Part shown: in pieces, positions 8,949 through 16,991 of the stretch
Position numbering within the stretch: the first letter of the stretch is position 1
How the letters are laid out: each line of letters opens with the position of its first letter
Assembly: GCA_943908365.1 (NCBI GenBank)
Contig: CALTTH010000006.1
Coordinates: 1 to 64,000 of the forward strand
Length of the DNA stretch: 64,000 nt
From: an uncultured Hyphomicrobiales bacterium
GTDB taxonomy: Bacteria > Pseudomonadota > Alphaproteobacteria > Rhizobiales > Rhizobiaceae
Reading direction: 5' to 3'
Made by a program: the position numbers and the translations under genes
Notes under the pieces: generated by a model
What the model saw: the letters and a program-made list of their open reading frames with translations, nothing else
The model's database searches: none
Told to the model about the DNA's origin: nothing

Positions 8949-8978
8949 CGAGGGGCTCTGTTCGCGCGGAGCCCCTCG
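8949..8978 (+). terminator. hairpin terminator after the FAD-GcvT gene
   Basis: CGAGGGGCTC pairs perfectly with GAGCCCCTCG across a 10-base loop, starting 25 bases past the stop. The T-run is poor (acgttta), so it may be a transcript-stabilising hairpin as much as a terminator. Bases 8979-9143 hold no supported gene. Confidence 0.65.
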
Positions 8979-9143
8979 ACGTTTAGGCGATATCTCGACT
9001 TTTCCTACTGGACGCGGAGTTCAGTAAGGCATCCACGATGTCTTGAGAATGTGTTCCTTGGCTCAAGTCGACGTCGATGTCGGAGAGATTTGAGCGCCGC
9101 CGAGAACGACGCGGAGCGCTCACGCTTCTGGTCAAGACGGTGG

Positions 9144-10361
9144 TCAGTCTCTCAGTCGGATAGCCTTGCACTCTGCCCCAGCGGGCAGTTCAGGCGCATG
9201 GGGCGGGCGGATGATGAGGCAGTCGGATTTTGCCATGATCTTCATCATCGACGAGTCCTGCTTCGTGAAGGCCTCCGCAATCGACTTGCCATCTTCCTCA
9301 CCGACAATGCGGGCGCGGAGATAATCCTGGCGCAAGTCATTGGCTTTGAGGGCTGTGGCCGTCCTGACGGTGATCTCGCGGGCACGCGGCGCTTGGTGGC
9401 CAAGCTTGTGGATCAGGGGTTCCAGGAACAGCAGGCTGCAGACAAGGCTCGCGACCGGGTTTCCAGGCAGGCCCAGCACCTGCATCGGACCGATATTCCC
9501 TACCATCAACGGTTTGCCGGGTCGCATGGCGATGCGCCAGAAGTCCAGCGCCATGCCTTCTGCCTTCAGTGCCGCCTGGACGAGGTCGTGATCGCCGACC
9601 GAGGCCCCGCCAAGCGTCACGAGAACATCGGCTTTGGCAGCGATGGCCGTGCCGATTGCCGCACGGATCAGTCGATCGTCATCCTGAACGATACCGAGAT
9701 CCAGAATATCTGCGCCAGCCTGGCGAGCGAGGGCGGCGACACCGAACGTGTTCGACGCGATGATTTGCGCGACCTGCGGTTCTCCGCCGGGTGGGACGAG
9801 TTCATCGCCAGTGGCCAGGATCGCAACCAGTGGCTTGCGATAGACCGCAAGCTCGGCATGGTTCATCGCGGCCGCGACGGTCAGATCGGCGAAACTCAAG
9901 CGTGTGCCGGCATCGAGCACGGTTTCGTCGCGCATGAAATCTTGCCCGCGAGGTCGAATGTGTCGCCCCTGAGTGACATTGAGGGCGGTGCGGATGCGGT
10001 TGCCGTCTAGAACCTCCGCGTCTTCCTGGATGAGCACGCTATCGGCGCCTTCCGGCACGGGCGCCCCGGTGAAGATGCGGACTGTCTCACGCGCTTCGAT
10101 CTTGCCCTCGAAGGCATGTCCGGCAGAGGCTGTCCCGATGACCATCAATTCGGAGCCGATTGCTGTGGCGTCAGCGGCGCGCAGCGCGTAGCCATCCATG
10201 GCCGAGGCGTTGAACGGCGGCTGTGTAATCTGCGCCTTAAGGTCTGAGGCGAGCACCCTATCAGCCGCGCCGGCAAGACCAATGCGTTCGACCGTGGAGA
10301 CGGGCTGTGCGGCATCCAGCAGGCGTTGAAGGGCCTCGGCGACGGGGAGAAGGGGTTTCAT
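9144..10361 (-). CDS. moeA: molybdopterin molybdenumtransferase MoeA
   Basis: A 405-residue cytoplasmic enzyme that inserts molybdate into adenylated molybdopterin, the last step of molybdenum cofactor synthesis. Conserved N-terminal segment PPFNASAMDGYAL is at residues 48-60. The MoCF (MogA-like) domain follows about residue 190 with TGDELVPPGG, then TLGGASVGDHD near 243 and GLPGNPVAS near 320. Length is standard for the family. It is the last gene of a minus-strand run ppiD-trpD-trpC-moaC-moeA, 76 bases after moaC. The pairing with moaC in one transcript fits a shared pathway. No mobA or mogA is in the window. Confidence 0.95.
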   Translation of the reverse strand: MKPLLPVAEALQRLLDAAQPVSTVERIGLAGAADRVLASDLKAQITQPPFNASAMDGYALRAADATAIGSELMVIGTASAGHAFEGKIEARETVRIFTGAPVPEGADSVLIQEDAEVLDGNRIRTALNVTQGRHIRPRGQDFMRDETVLDAGTRLSFADLTVAAAMNHAELAVYRKPLVAILATGDELVPPGGEPQVAQIIASNTFGVAALARQAGADILDLGIVQDDDRLIRAAIGTAIAAKADVLVTLGGASVGDHDLVQAALKAEGMALDFWRIAMRPGKPLMVGNIGPMQVLGLPGNPVASLVCSLLFLEPLIHKLGHQAPRAREITVRTATALKANDLRQDYLRARIVGEEDGKSIAEAFTKQDSSMMKIMAKSDCLIIRPPHAPELPAGAECKAIRLRD

Positions 10362-10437
10362 GTTCGTCCTCTTCGGTGGCTTGGATAAAGACCTTGCTGC
10401 TTATCCGTGACGATCATAAGAAACGCCGTCTGCGGCC

Positions 10438-10917
10438 TCACGCCTTGTAGTCGCCAGATTTGCCGCCGCTTTTTTCCAAGAGCCTGATCGAGCCGATTTC
10501 CATCCCCTTGTCGGCGGCCTTCGCCATATCGTAGATCGTCAGGCAAGCGATGGAGACGGCGGTCAGCGCTTCCATCTCGACGCCGGTCTTGCCGGAGAGC
10601 TTTACGGTTGCCTGAACTCTCAAGCCGGGCAGGGCGGAGTCCTCGGAAATATCGACCGACACTTTGGTTAGCATCAGCGGATGACAAAGCGGGATGAGGT
10701 TGGACGTCTGCTTGGCGGCCATGATGCCGGCGAGACGTGCGGTGCCGATCACGTCACCCTTCTTTGCGTTACCCTCGCGGATCAAGACCAGCGTTTCGGG
10801 CTTCATCCTGACGAAGCCTTCGGCAATCGCGGTCCTCACCGTGTCGGACTTATCGCCGACATCGACCATGTGGGCTTCGCCGGCGGCACCGATATGGGTG
10901 AGTTTCTGCGTGCTCAT
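10438..10917 (-). CDS. moaC: cyclic pyranopterin monophosphate synthase MoaC
   Basis: A 159-residue protein that converts the GTP-derived 3',8-cyclo intermediate made by MoaA to cyclic pyranopterin monophosphate, the first stable molybdenum cofactor precursor. Family hallmarks are MVDVGDKSDTVRTAIAEG near residues 17-34, KQTSNLIPLCHPLML (about 69-83), which carries substrate-binding His and Cys, and TGVEMEALTAVSIACLTIYDM near 112-132. A longer frame extends upstream into trpC, but the ATG at 10917 gives standard length and overlaps the trpC stop in ATGA, typical of translational coupling. No moaA neighbour is visible. Confidence 0.96.
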   Translation of the reverse strand: MSTQKLTHIGAAGEAHMVDVGDKSDTVRTAIAEGFVRMKPETLVLIREGNAKKGDVIGTARLAGIMAAKQTSNLIPLCHPLMLTKVSVDISEDSALPGLRVQATVKLSGKTGVEMEALTAVSIACLTIYDMAKAADKGMEIGSIRLLEKSGGKSGDYKA

Positions 10918-11729
10918 TCTGCGGCCAAAACGCCGCTCTGGCCCGTGAGAAGCGCTCGCGTCGCAGCCGTGACGTCGTCTTTGCGCATCAAGCTTTCGCC
11001 CACGAGGAAGGTGCTGATATTGCACGTCTTCAGCCGAAGGCAATCCTCATGGGTGAAGATGCCGCTTTCGCCGACCAGCAGTCTGTCGGATGGGACAAGC
11101 TTTGCCAGGCGCTCACTGTTTTCGAGACTGACCTCGAAGGTGCGCAGGTTGCGGTTGTTCACGCCGAGCATGGGTGAGGCGAGCTTCAGCGCACGCTCTG
11201 TTTCCTCTTCGTCATGCACTTCGACCAGGACGTCCATCCCAAGCGCAAAGGCCTCGTCCTCAAGACGTTTTGCCTCGTCGTCGGAAAGGGATGCCATGAT
11301 CAGCAGGATGCAGTCGGCGCCCCAGGCGCGCGCTTCATGCACCTGATAGGTTTCGAACATGAAATCCTTGCGCAGAGCGGGCAGGGCGCAGGCATTGCGG
11401 GCGGCGGTCAGAAATTCGGGTGCGCCCTGGAAGCTTGGCGTATCTGTCAGGACCGACAGGCAGGCCGCACCGCCCGCTTCATAGGCCTTCGCGAGCGACG
11501 GTGGATCGAAATCGGGACGGATGAGACCCTTGGAGGGGCTTGCCTTCTTGATCTCGGCGATCAGGCCAAAGGCGCCTTCGGATTGCCTGCGCTTCAGCGC
11601 GTTGTAGAAGCCGCGAGGGGCGGTCTGATCTGACGCCATGGCCTTTAGATCGGCCAGAGAAACCTTTGCCTTTGCGGCTGCGATTTCCTCCCGCTTGTAG
11701 GCTTCGATCTTTTTGAGAATATCGCTCAT
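10914..11729 (-). CDS. trpC: indole-3-glycerol phosphate synthase TrpC
   Basis: A 271-residue TIM-barrel enzyme that closes the ring of carboxyphenylamino-deoxyribulose phosphate in tryptophan synthesis. Visible catalytic segments are E59-IKKASPSKG, the substrate-binding KDFM at 121-124, E170 in LVEVH, GVNNRNL at 189-195 and LLVGESGI at 217-224. The frame is open for 28 codons upstream, but MSDILKKIEA at 11729 matches the family start. It lies seven bases after trpD and overlaps moaC by four bases. It is a stand-alone TrpC, not fused to TrpF as in enterobacteria. Confidence 0.97.
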   Translation of the reverse strand: MSDILKKIEAYKREEIAAAKAKVSLADLKAMASDQTAPRGFYNALKRRQSEGAFGLIAEIKKASPSKGLIRPDFDPPSLAKAYEAGGAACLSVLTDTPSFQGAPEFLTAARNACALPALRKDFMFETYQVHEARAWGADCILLIMASLSDDEAKRLEDEAFALGMDVLVEVHDEEETERALKLASPMLGVNNRNLRTFEVSLENSERLAKLVPSDRLLVGESGIFTHEDCLRLKTCNISTFLVGESLMRKDDVTAATRALLTGQSGVLAAE

Positions 11730-11736
11730 CTTCGCC

Positions 11737-12750
11737 TTACTCTTCGTTGGAGACTGCAACCAGCCTGTCGAGGGCTGCCGCAGCCTTGCCTTCATCCAGC
11801 GAGGCGCTGGCAATCTTCATGCCTTCGCTTAGCGTTTCAGCTCTGCCGGCAACGACGAGTGCTGCTGCCGCATTGCAAAGAGAGACATCGCGATAGGCAT
11901 TTTTATGACCGGAGAGAACACCGCGAAGCGCCTCGGCATTGAAGATGCCGTCTCCGCCCTTCAAGTCCTCGATGGTCGCGGAAGAAACTCCAAAATCTTT
12001 TGGCGTCAGGTCGAATGTGCGGATCTTGCCGTTTTCGAGCGCCGCGACATGGGTGACACCCGTCGTGGTGATCTCGTCCATGCCGTCGCCGTGGACGACC
12101 CAGATCGATTCCGAGCCGAGATCGCGCAGTACTTCGGCAATCGGCTGGAGCCAGCGCGGTGAGAAGACGCCGAGCAACTGGCGTTTCGCGCCTGCGGGGT
12201 TGGAGAGAGGGCCAAGCAAGTTGAAAATCGTCCGGGTGCCGAGTTCTACCCGTGTCGGGCCGACGTGGCGCATGGCGGAGTGGTGCAATTGCGCGAACAT
12301 GAAACCAAGCCCGGCTTCATTGATGCAGCGACTGATCAGCTCGGGCCCGATGTCGAGCTTCACACCGAGGGCTGAAAGGGCGTCCGCGGTACCGGATTTC
12401 GAGCTCAACGCCTTGTTGCCATGCTTCGCCACCGGAAGGCCGGTCCCTGCAACGATGATCGCGGCGAGAGTCGAAATGTTATAGGTGCCAAGACCATCGC
12501 CGCCTGTTCCGACGATATCCACAGCATGCTCAGGAGCGGACACGGGCAGCATGCGCGCGCGCATCGAAGAAACCGCGCCGACGATTTCATCGACGGTTTC
12601 GCCGCGCACGCGCAGAGCCATGAGAAAACCGCCGATCTGGGATGGCGTGGCCTCGCCGGACATCAGAATGTCGAAGGCCTGGCGGGCCTCTTCCCGGTTC
12701 AGACTTTCGCCATTCGCCACCTTGGCAATCAGCGGCTTCAGTTCGGCCAT
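11737..12750 (-). CDS. trpD: anthranilate phosphoribosyltransferase TrpD
   Basis: A 337-residue cytoplasmic enzyme that joins anthranilate to PRPP, the second committed step to tryptophan. The PRPP/Mg motif GTGGDG is at residues 81-86, KHGNKALSS begins at 109, and the family helix NREEARQAFDILMSGE lies near 18-33. Length is normal and there is no fused glutamine amidotransferase, so TrpG/TrpE must be elsewhere. It starts 20 bases after ppiD and is followed by trpC after seven bases, clearly one operon. Confidence 0.97.
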   Translation of the reverse strand: MAELKPLIAKVANGESLNREEARQAFDILMSGEATPSQIGGFLMALRVRGETVDEIVGAVSSMRARMLPVSAPEHAVDIVGTGGDGLGTYNISTLAAIIVAGTGLPVAKHGNKALSSKSGTADALSALGVKLDIGPELISRCINEAGLGFMFAQLHHSAMRHVGPTRVELGTRTIFNLLGPLSNPAGAKRQLLGVFSPRWLQPIAEVLRDLGSESIWVVHGDGMDEITTTGVTHVAALENGKIRTFDLTPKDFGVSSATIEDLKGGDGIFNAEALRGVLSGHKNAYRDVSLCNAAAALVVAGRAETLSEGMKIASASLDEGKAAAALDRLVAVSNEE

Positions 12751-12770
12751 GTTTCCCGTCCCCCGGTTTA

Positions 12771-14663
12771 TCAGTATGCGGTCATCGCCTGGTCTGCGAG
12801 GGCCTGGTTGATGCTGACACCATAGTCGTTCTGAAGACGTGTGAGCATCTGGTTCACCATGTCTTCGCCTGCCGACTGCGCTATGGCGGCAATCTCGCGA
12901 TCGGCGTTGTTCAGCGCATCGGCAGGAGCGTTGGTGTTGACGTCGGTGACCTTGAACAAGATGCGGCCGGAGCCATCCTCGTTGATCGCGGTGCCGGCCA
13001 GTCCGTTGGCGCCGGCAAAGATTGCCGAAACCGCCTGCCGACCGAATAGAGCGTCATTGCTGTTGCGGCGCAGGCCCAATTTCGTTTCGACAGCGAGCCC
13101 CATTTCGCCAGCAATCGTCTGCAGGGTTTCACCCTTCTCAAGACGGTTCTTCAGCTCGTCTGCCTTGGCGGTCAAGGCATTGCTCTGCTGCTCTGCCGTC
13201 CAGTCGGCCACCACGCGGTCGCGAACTTCGTCCAGGGTGCGGTCGCGTGGTGGAATGATCTGGTCGACGTCGAACCAGACATAGCCTTCACGACCGATAT
13301 TGACGGCGGGAGCTTCGGTGCCAGGCTCCGTCCTGAAAACTTCCGTCAACAGAGCAGGAGTGGGCAGACCCTCGACTGGGTTGCCCTTCTCATCTTCACC
13401 ATTGGCATCGACGGCGTTGATCGTCACTGGTTTCAGGTTCAGCTGGGTTGCCGCATCGGCAAGCGAAGAGCCGCCGCCACGCAGATCTTCATAGCGGTCG
13501 TGCACGCTGTTCAATTGTTCCGCAGCATTGGCGGTGGCGAGCTCCGTGCGAATCTCTTCCTTGGCCTCGTCCAGCGTCTTCATGCTGTCGCCCTTGATGC
13601 CGGTGACGCGCAGGATGACAGGGCCGAAGGCGCCGTCGATCACGGGTGAAATGCCACCGTCCTTCTGAACGGCAAATACGGCATCAGCGATGGATGGATC
13701 GGGCATGGTTTCCTTGGTGAACTCACCAAGAAGCACGTCGGCTGGCTGCTTGCCCTGATCCTTGACGACCTGATCATAGGTCGTCGTGCCGGCGCGGATC
13801 TGTGTTGCGGCGGCTTCTGCCATTTCCTTGTTCGGGAAGACCAGCTGCTCGACGGTGCGGCGGCCGGCAGTGCGGAACTTATCCTTGTTCTTCTCGTAAT
13901 ATTCGGCAACCTGGGCATCGGTGATGGCGCTCTGGTTGGCGATATCGGAAGGCTCAAGCTTGACATAGGTAAACTTGCGGTACTCCGGAGCACGATACTG
14001 CGCCTTGTGGCTTTCGAACCAGGCGGCCAGCACATCCTCGGCCGGTGCCTTGACCGGATCGATATTGGCGTTGGAGAGCAATATGTAGTCGATGGAGCGC
14101 TGCTCGTTCTCATGTTGCTTCAAGGCATCGACCAGAACCTGCGGCGGCGCGAAACCATCCTGGACTGCCTCCAGGATCTGGTCGCGAACCGCAAGATTGC
14201 TGCGATCCTTGATGTAATCGTCCTCTGTATAGCCAGCACTGCGAAGGCGCTCTCTGAATATCTGGCGGTCGAACTGACCTCCTGGCGATTTGAAAGCGGG
14301 ATCTTCGGCAATGAGATTGACCAGGCGATCCTCTGAGAGGCCGAGTTTCATGTCGTCAGCCAATTGTTTCAGCGATGCTTGGGCTGCAAGCTCGCCCAAG
14401 ACCTGGCGGTCAATGCCGAATGCCTTGGCCTGTTCCGTTGTCAGACGCGTGCCGAATTGCTGGCTGAGCTGCGCCATTTGACGCTGATAGGCGAAGCGAA
14501 ACTGGTTGGGCGTTACTGTCTGATCGCCAACGGTCATCACGGCGTGAGAATTGCTCGAGACGAGTGATGCCGACACACCCCAGATGCCGAACGAGACGAC
14601 AAGGAGAAGAAGGAGCAGCTTTGCCGCCAGAGTTCTGGAAGCGTTTCTCAGGGAATCGAGCAT
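12771..14663 (-). CDS. ppiD: PpiD-like membrane-anchored periplasmic peptidyl-prolyl isomerase/chaperone
   Basis: A 630-residue periplasmic folding factor held in the inner membrane, like PpiD, which meets outer-membrane and secreted proteins as they leave SecYEG. One N-terminal membrane anchor spans residues 13-35 after a basic start (MLDSLRNASRTLAAK). A SurA/trigger-factor-like N-terminal chaperone region follows. A parvulin domain of about 100 residues lies near 255-370, and the end is a helical and beta chaperone-like region. It is a first gene, 20 bases before trpD. The gene upstream on the same strand is 420 bases away. Membership of PpiD rather than SurA rests on the uncleaved anchor and length. 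Confidence 0.88.
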   Translation of the reverse strand: MLDSLRNASRTLAAKLLLLLLVVSFGIWGVSASLVSSNSHAVMTVGDQTVTPNQFRFAYQRQMAQLSQQFGTRLTTEQAKAFGIDRQVLGELAAQASLKQLADDMKLGLSEDRLVNLIAEDPAFKSPGGQFDRQIFRERLRSAGYTEDDYIKDRSNLAVRDQILEAVQDGFAPPQVLVDALKQHENEQRSIDYILLSNANIDPVKAPAEDVLAAWFESHKAQYRAPEYRKFTYVKLEPSDIANQSAITDAQVAEYYEKNKDKFRTAGRRTVEQLVFPNKEMAEAAATQIRAGTTTYDQVVKDQGKQPADVLLGEFTKETMPDPSIADAVFAVQKDGGISPVIDGAFGPVILRVTGIKGDSMKTLDEAKEEIRTELATANAAEQLNSVHDRYEDLRGGGSSLADAATQLNLKPVTINAVDANGEDEKGNPVEGLPTPALLTEVFRTEPGTEAPAVNIGREGYVWFDVDQIIPPRDRTLDEVRDRVVADWTAEQQSNALTAKADELKNRLEKGETLQTIAGEMGLAVETKLGLRRNSNDALFGRQAVSAIFAGANGLAGTAINEDGSGRILFKVTDVNTNAPADALNNADREIAAIAQSAGEDMVNQMLTRLQNDYGVSINQALADQAMTAY

Positions 14664-15024
14664 CGTTATGCAAACCTCACACTATGCGCCCGTTATGCCG
14701 GGTCTATCGGGGTTCCTTAGAGCGTTTTAGTGGTAAATGGAAGCAGTTCTGTTGCTGCGGACGAGTCAACTGATTGTGCGAATTGAACGGCGCAATCCAA
14801 AGGCTTCAGCCTGACTGCCTCTTGACTAGGACGGGGCGCTTTCGCCGTTAAAGCTTGGTCAAAGCAAGGGTGTGCAGTGGTTTTGTGATATGGGCATGCG
14901 ATAGAACAAGGACCCAAAGCATATAAGCGAATCTGAGATCGCGACATGGTTTGGGCTGCAGACAGGCGCTTATAATCACGCTGTCACTACCGATTCGATC
15001 ACGGTGCGCTTGCGTGCAGGCACT
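14664..15024. other. intergenic upstream of ppiD, with a diverged repeat
   Basis: About 360 bases. It contains the ppiD promoter region and an interspersed repeat at 14848-14954. A segment beginning TTAGAGCGTTTTAGTGG near 14717 also looks like a common rhizobial intergenic repeat, but no second copy in this window proves it. No gene seen. Confidence 0.5.
14848..14954 (+). repeat. interspersed intergenic repeat, diverged copy 1
   Basis: This stretch aligns by eye with 21077-21183. Shared blocks in order are TAAAGC, a CAAAG..G run, TGGTTTTGTGATA against CGGTTTTGCGATA, GGGCATGCGA against GACATGCGA, and AACAAGGACCCAAAGC against AACAAAAGGACTTAAAGC. The ends GCTTGG/GACATGG resemble inverted termini. 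Intergenic repeats of this kind are common in Rhizobiaceae. I infer a small non-autonomous family. Confidence 0.6.
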
Positions 15025-15053
15025 AAAAAAGCCGCCTCGTATGAGACGGCTTT
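15025..15053 (-). terminator. Rho-independent terminator for the small membrane genes
   Basis: On the minus strand AAGCCG(T)CTC-ATAC-GAG(G)CGGCTT is followed by TTTT. It ends 30 bases past the stop of the 44-residue gene at 15084-15218 and supports that gene being expressed. Confidence 0.8.
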
Positions 15054-15083
15054 CCATGACAGTTAAAAGTGATTGGTCGCCGA

Positions 15084-15218
15084 TCAGAACGCCTTGCTAC
15101 GCTCCATCACTTCCTTGAACTCCTCGTCCTCTTTCCGAAGTTCGGAAACAACCGAGACCACCGATGCGACGAACATGACGCTTATCAAAGCGGATAGGAC
15201 TGTCAAAACGGTGATCAT
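15084..15218 (-). CDS. 44-residue single-span membrane protein
   Basis: A short gene reading MITVLTVLSALISVMF at its start. One hydrophobic helix occupies residues 2-24, followed by a highly charged amphipathic tail (ELRKEDEEFKEVMERSKAF). The ATG is preceded by GGAGTAAGAG at about six bases, and a strong terminator follows the stop. Both signals make it a convincing gene despite its size. The architecture suggests a small bitopic regulator or accessory subunit of a membrane complex with the charged tail in the cytoplasm. I do not know the family. It lies 38 bases downstream of a second short membrane gene and probably shares its transcript. Confidence 0.6.
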   Translation of the reverse strand: MITVLTVLSALISVMFVASVVSVVSELRKEDEEFKEVMERSKAF

Positions 15219-15256
15219 AATCTCTTACTCCGGTCTGTTCGAGTTTCCCCGATGGA

Positions 15257-15436
15257 TCAATAGTAGTTCGTATACTGGTAGCGAGACGTCAGCTGTGGGA
15301 AGCTTGCTTCCTGCTGCTGTGGCTTCTGCGCATAGAGGCTGAACGTTGTTGCAACCATCGCGATGAGAAGCATTGTCCAGGCAGTGCTGATGACGCCGAT
15401 CTTCGCTGAGGTAGACCGATTTTCTTTTGCAAACAT
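15257..15436 (-). CDS. 59-residue single-span membrane or exported protein
   Basis: The protein starts MFAKENRSTSAKIG, has one hydrophobic helix at about residues 13-35, and ends in a Gln/Tyr-rich tail (QKPQQQEASF, then RYQYTNYY). AAAGGA lies eight bases before the ATG. The helix could be a signal anchor, leaving the tail in the periplasm. It precedes the 44-residue membrane gene by 38 bases on the same strand, and the pair ends at one terminator, so they are probably co-transcribed. The family is not recognised. Confidence 0.55.
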   Translation of the reverse strand: MFAKENRSTSAKIGVISTAWTMLLIAMVATTFSLYAQKPQQQEASFPQLTSRYQYTNYY

Positions 15437-15831
15437 GTGATTGTTCCTTTGCCTGCGAACTGAACGCCTGACATCGAGTCGGGTTCCGAAATAGTGTTAA
15501 AAATCGATTAGCATTGCGCCTCTGAAGCTTCCTTGAATGTCGCGTTCATCTGGCGTTCAGAAAATCGGCAGTCTACGTCAATCCATAAAGATCTGCTCGA
15601 CCACGAAGGACGTGGCGACTGTGAGGATCACCATGAATGCCAGCATTTTCCATCTCCACTTGGGCCTCGGGCCCGGTGCGCTATCGATGCTTGACGTTAT
15701 AGAGCATCGCTTTGAAGCTGCGCTGAATGCTGTATTCATCCGCTATTCACCTGACGTTTGACTGCATCAGTCTTGCAGATGCGATGCTGACGTGACAAAA
15801 GGCCCACAAAGACGGAAGTATCGAGAGCGGT
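15437..15831. other. intergenic upstream of coaD
   Basis: About 395 bases with no firm gene. Plus-strand frames lack protein-like composition. A very short minus-strand frame with a ribosome site is listed separately. The coaD promoter should lie near the right end, but I cannot place it with confidence. Confidence 0.4.
15578..15646 (-). CDS. possible 22-residue hydrophobic peptide
   Basis: A minus-strand frame reads MLAFMVILTVATSFVVEQ, then four more residues to a stop. GGAG precedes the ATG by seven bases. It would be a single membrane-spanning micropeptide, like its neighbours at 15084 and 15257. At this length the call rests only on composition and the ribosome site and may be chance. 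Confidence 0.22.
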   Translation of the reverse strand: MLAFMVILTVATSFVVEQIFMD

Positions 15832-16326
15832 ATGACGATTGCCTTTTATCCCGGATCTTTCGATCCCATGACCAACGGACATCTGGATGTTCTCATCCAG
15901 TCATTGAACGTTGCGTCTGACGTGATCGTCGCCATCGGCGTTCATCCGGGAAAGGTGCCGATGTTCAGCTTTGATGAACGGTCCGATCTGATCCGCCAAT
16001 CCCTGAACGATGTGCTGCCTGCAGCGAAAAACCGGCTGAAGGTTGTGTCCTTCGGCAATCTCGTTGTCGATGCAGCCAGGGAGCATGGCGCGACACTTCT
16101 CGTTCGAGGCCTGAGAGACGGAACCGATCTCGATTATGAAATGCAGATGGCGGGGATGAACCGGCAAATGGCGTCGGATATCCAGACGGTGTTCTTACCT
16201 GCGGGAACCGCATCCCGGCCCATTACCGCCACATTGGTCCGTCAGATCGCAGCTATGGGCGGCAATGTCGAGGCCTTCGTGCCCAAAGCCGTGCTTGAAG
16301 CCCTTAACACAAAGCTGAAACGCTAG
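15832..16326 (+). CDS. coaD: phosphopantetheine adenylyltransferase CoaD
   Basis: A 164-residue cytoplasmic enzyme that transfers AMP from ATP to 4'-phosphopantetheine to give dephospho-CoA, the fourth step of coenzyme A synthesis. The nucleotidyltransferase signature is YPGSFDPMTNGHLD with His17 of the (H/T)xGH motif. VRGLRDGTDLDYEMQMAGMN near residues 88-107 and the C-terminal RPITATLVRQIA, which corresponds to the ISSTxVR motif, are both present. Length is normal. It leads a plus-strand series with ppiA 28 bases downstream. Confidence 0.97.
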   Translation: MTIAFYPGSFDPMTNGHLDVLIQSLNVASDVIVAIGVHPGKVPMFSFDERSDLIRQSLNDVLPAAKNRLKVVSFGNLVVDAAREHGATLLVRGLRDGTDLDYEMQMAGMNRQMASDIQTVFLPAGTASRPITATLVRQIAAMGGNVEAFVPKAVLEALNTKLKR

Positions 16327-16354
16327 TTTCGGCACATAGGTGGAGCCAGTCCGA

Positions 16355-16924
16355 ATGAAATTGCTGAAGTTTGCCTTTGCAGGCGTCATGTTCGTCAGCG
16401 CGATTGCCGCAAGCACGATCGCGTCTGCTGCCGATCTTCTGACCATCCAGCTGAAAGACGGCCCGGTCGTCATCCAGCTTATGCCCGACGTCGCGCCGAA
16501 GCATGTGGCGCAGATCGAGGCTCTTGCCAAGAAGGGAGCCTATGATGGCGTTGCTTTCCACCGCGTTATCGATGGCTTCATGGCGCAGACCGGCGATGTG
16601 CAGTATGGCAACATGAACAAGGGCTTCGATGCGCGCCGCGCAGGCACTGGCGGTTCCGACCTGCCGGATATCCCAGCCGAATTCTCGAAGGTTCCCTTCG
16701 AGCGTGGCACGGTCGGCATGGCCCGTTCGCAAAATCCCAACTCCGCAAACTCGCAGTTCTTCATCATGTTCGACCAAGGACCCTTTCTCAACGGCCAGTA
16801 TACCGTGGTCGGCAAGGTCGTCTCGGGCATGGAGTTCGTCGACAAGATCAAGCGTGGCGCCGGCGGAAACGGTGAAGTCTCCGAGCCTGACCGCATGGTC
16901 AAGGTGACGGTGACGAAGAAGTAA
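16355..16924 (+). CDS. periplasmic cyclophilin-type peptidyl-prolyl isomerase
   Basis: A 189-residue cyclophilin that catalyses cis-trans isomerisation of proline bonds in exported proteins. A signal peptide covers residues 1-25 (KLLKFAFAGVMFVSAIAAS, cleavage near ASA-ADL). The cyclophilin core shows FHRVIDGFMAQTGD, GMARSQNPNSANSQFFI and VVGKVVSGMEFVDKI. The ATG at 16355 is preceded by AGGTGGAG at nine bases. An in-frame GTG five codons upstream is less likely. A cytoplasmic paralogue starts 67 bases downstream and the two share much of the core, so they probably arose by tandem duplication. Confidence 0.93.
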   Translation: MKLLKFAFAGVMFVSAIAASTIASAADLLTIQLKDGPVVIQLMPDVAPKHVAQIEALAKKGAYDGVAFHRVIDGFMAQTGDVQYGNMNKGFDARRAGTGGSDLPDIPAEFSKVPFERGTVGMARSQNPNSANSQFFIMFDQGPFLNGQYTVVGKVVSGMEFVDKIKRGAGGNGEVSEPDRMVKVTVTKK

Positions 16925-16991
16925 CGTCGGGAAGATCACGTCAAACGGGCATTCTGCCCCCTCAAGCCTACCCCTAGCAAGGAGAGATAAC

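Noticed and set aside
8983..9171. 62-residue minus-strand frame overlapping the end of moeA
   Set aside because: It has a GTG start inside moeA without a ribosome site, no terminator and no recognisable motif. Kept out as unsupported. I also checked whether it could be lexA, and it is not.
15537..15761. 74-residue plus-strand frame before coaD
   Set aside because: It has no ribosome site and mixed composition, and it overlaps the better-supported short minus-strand frame.
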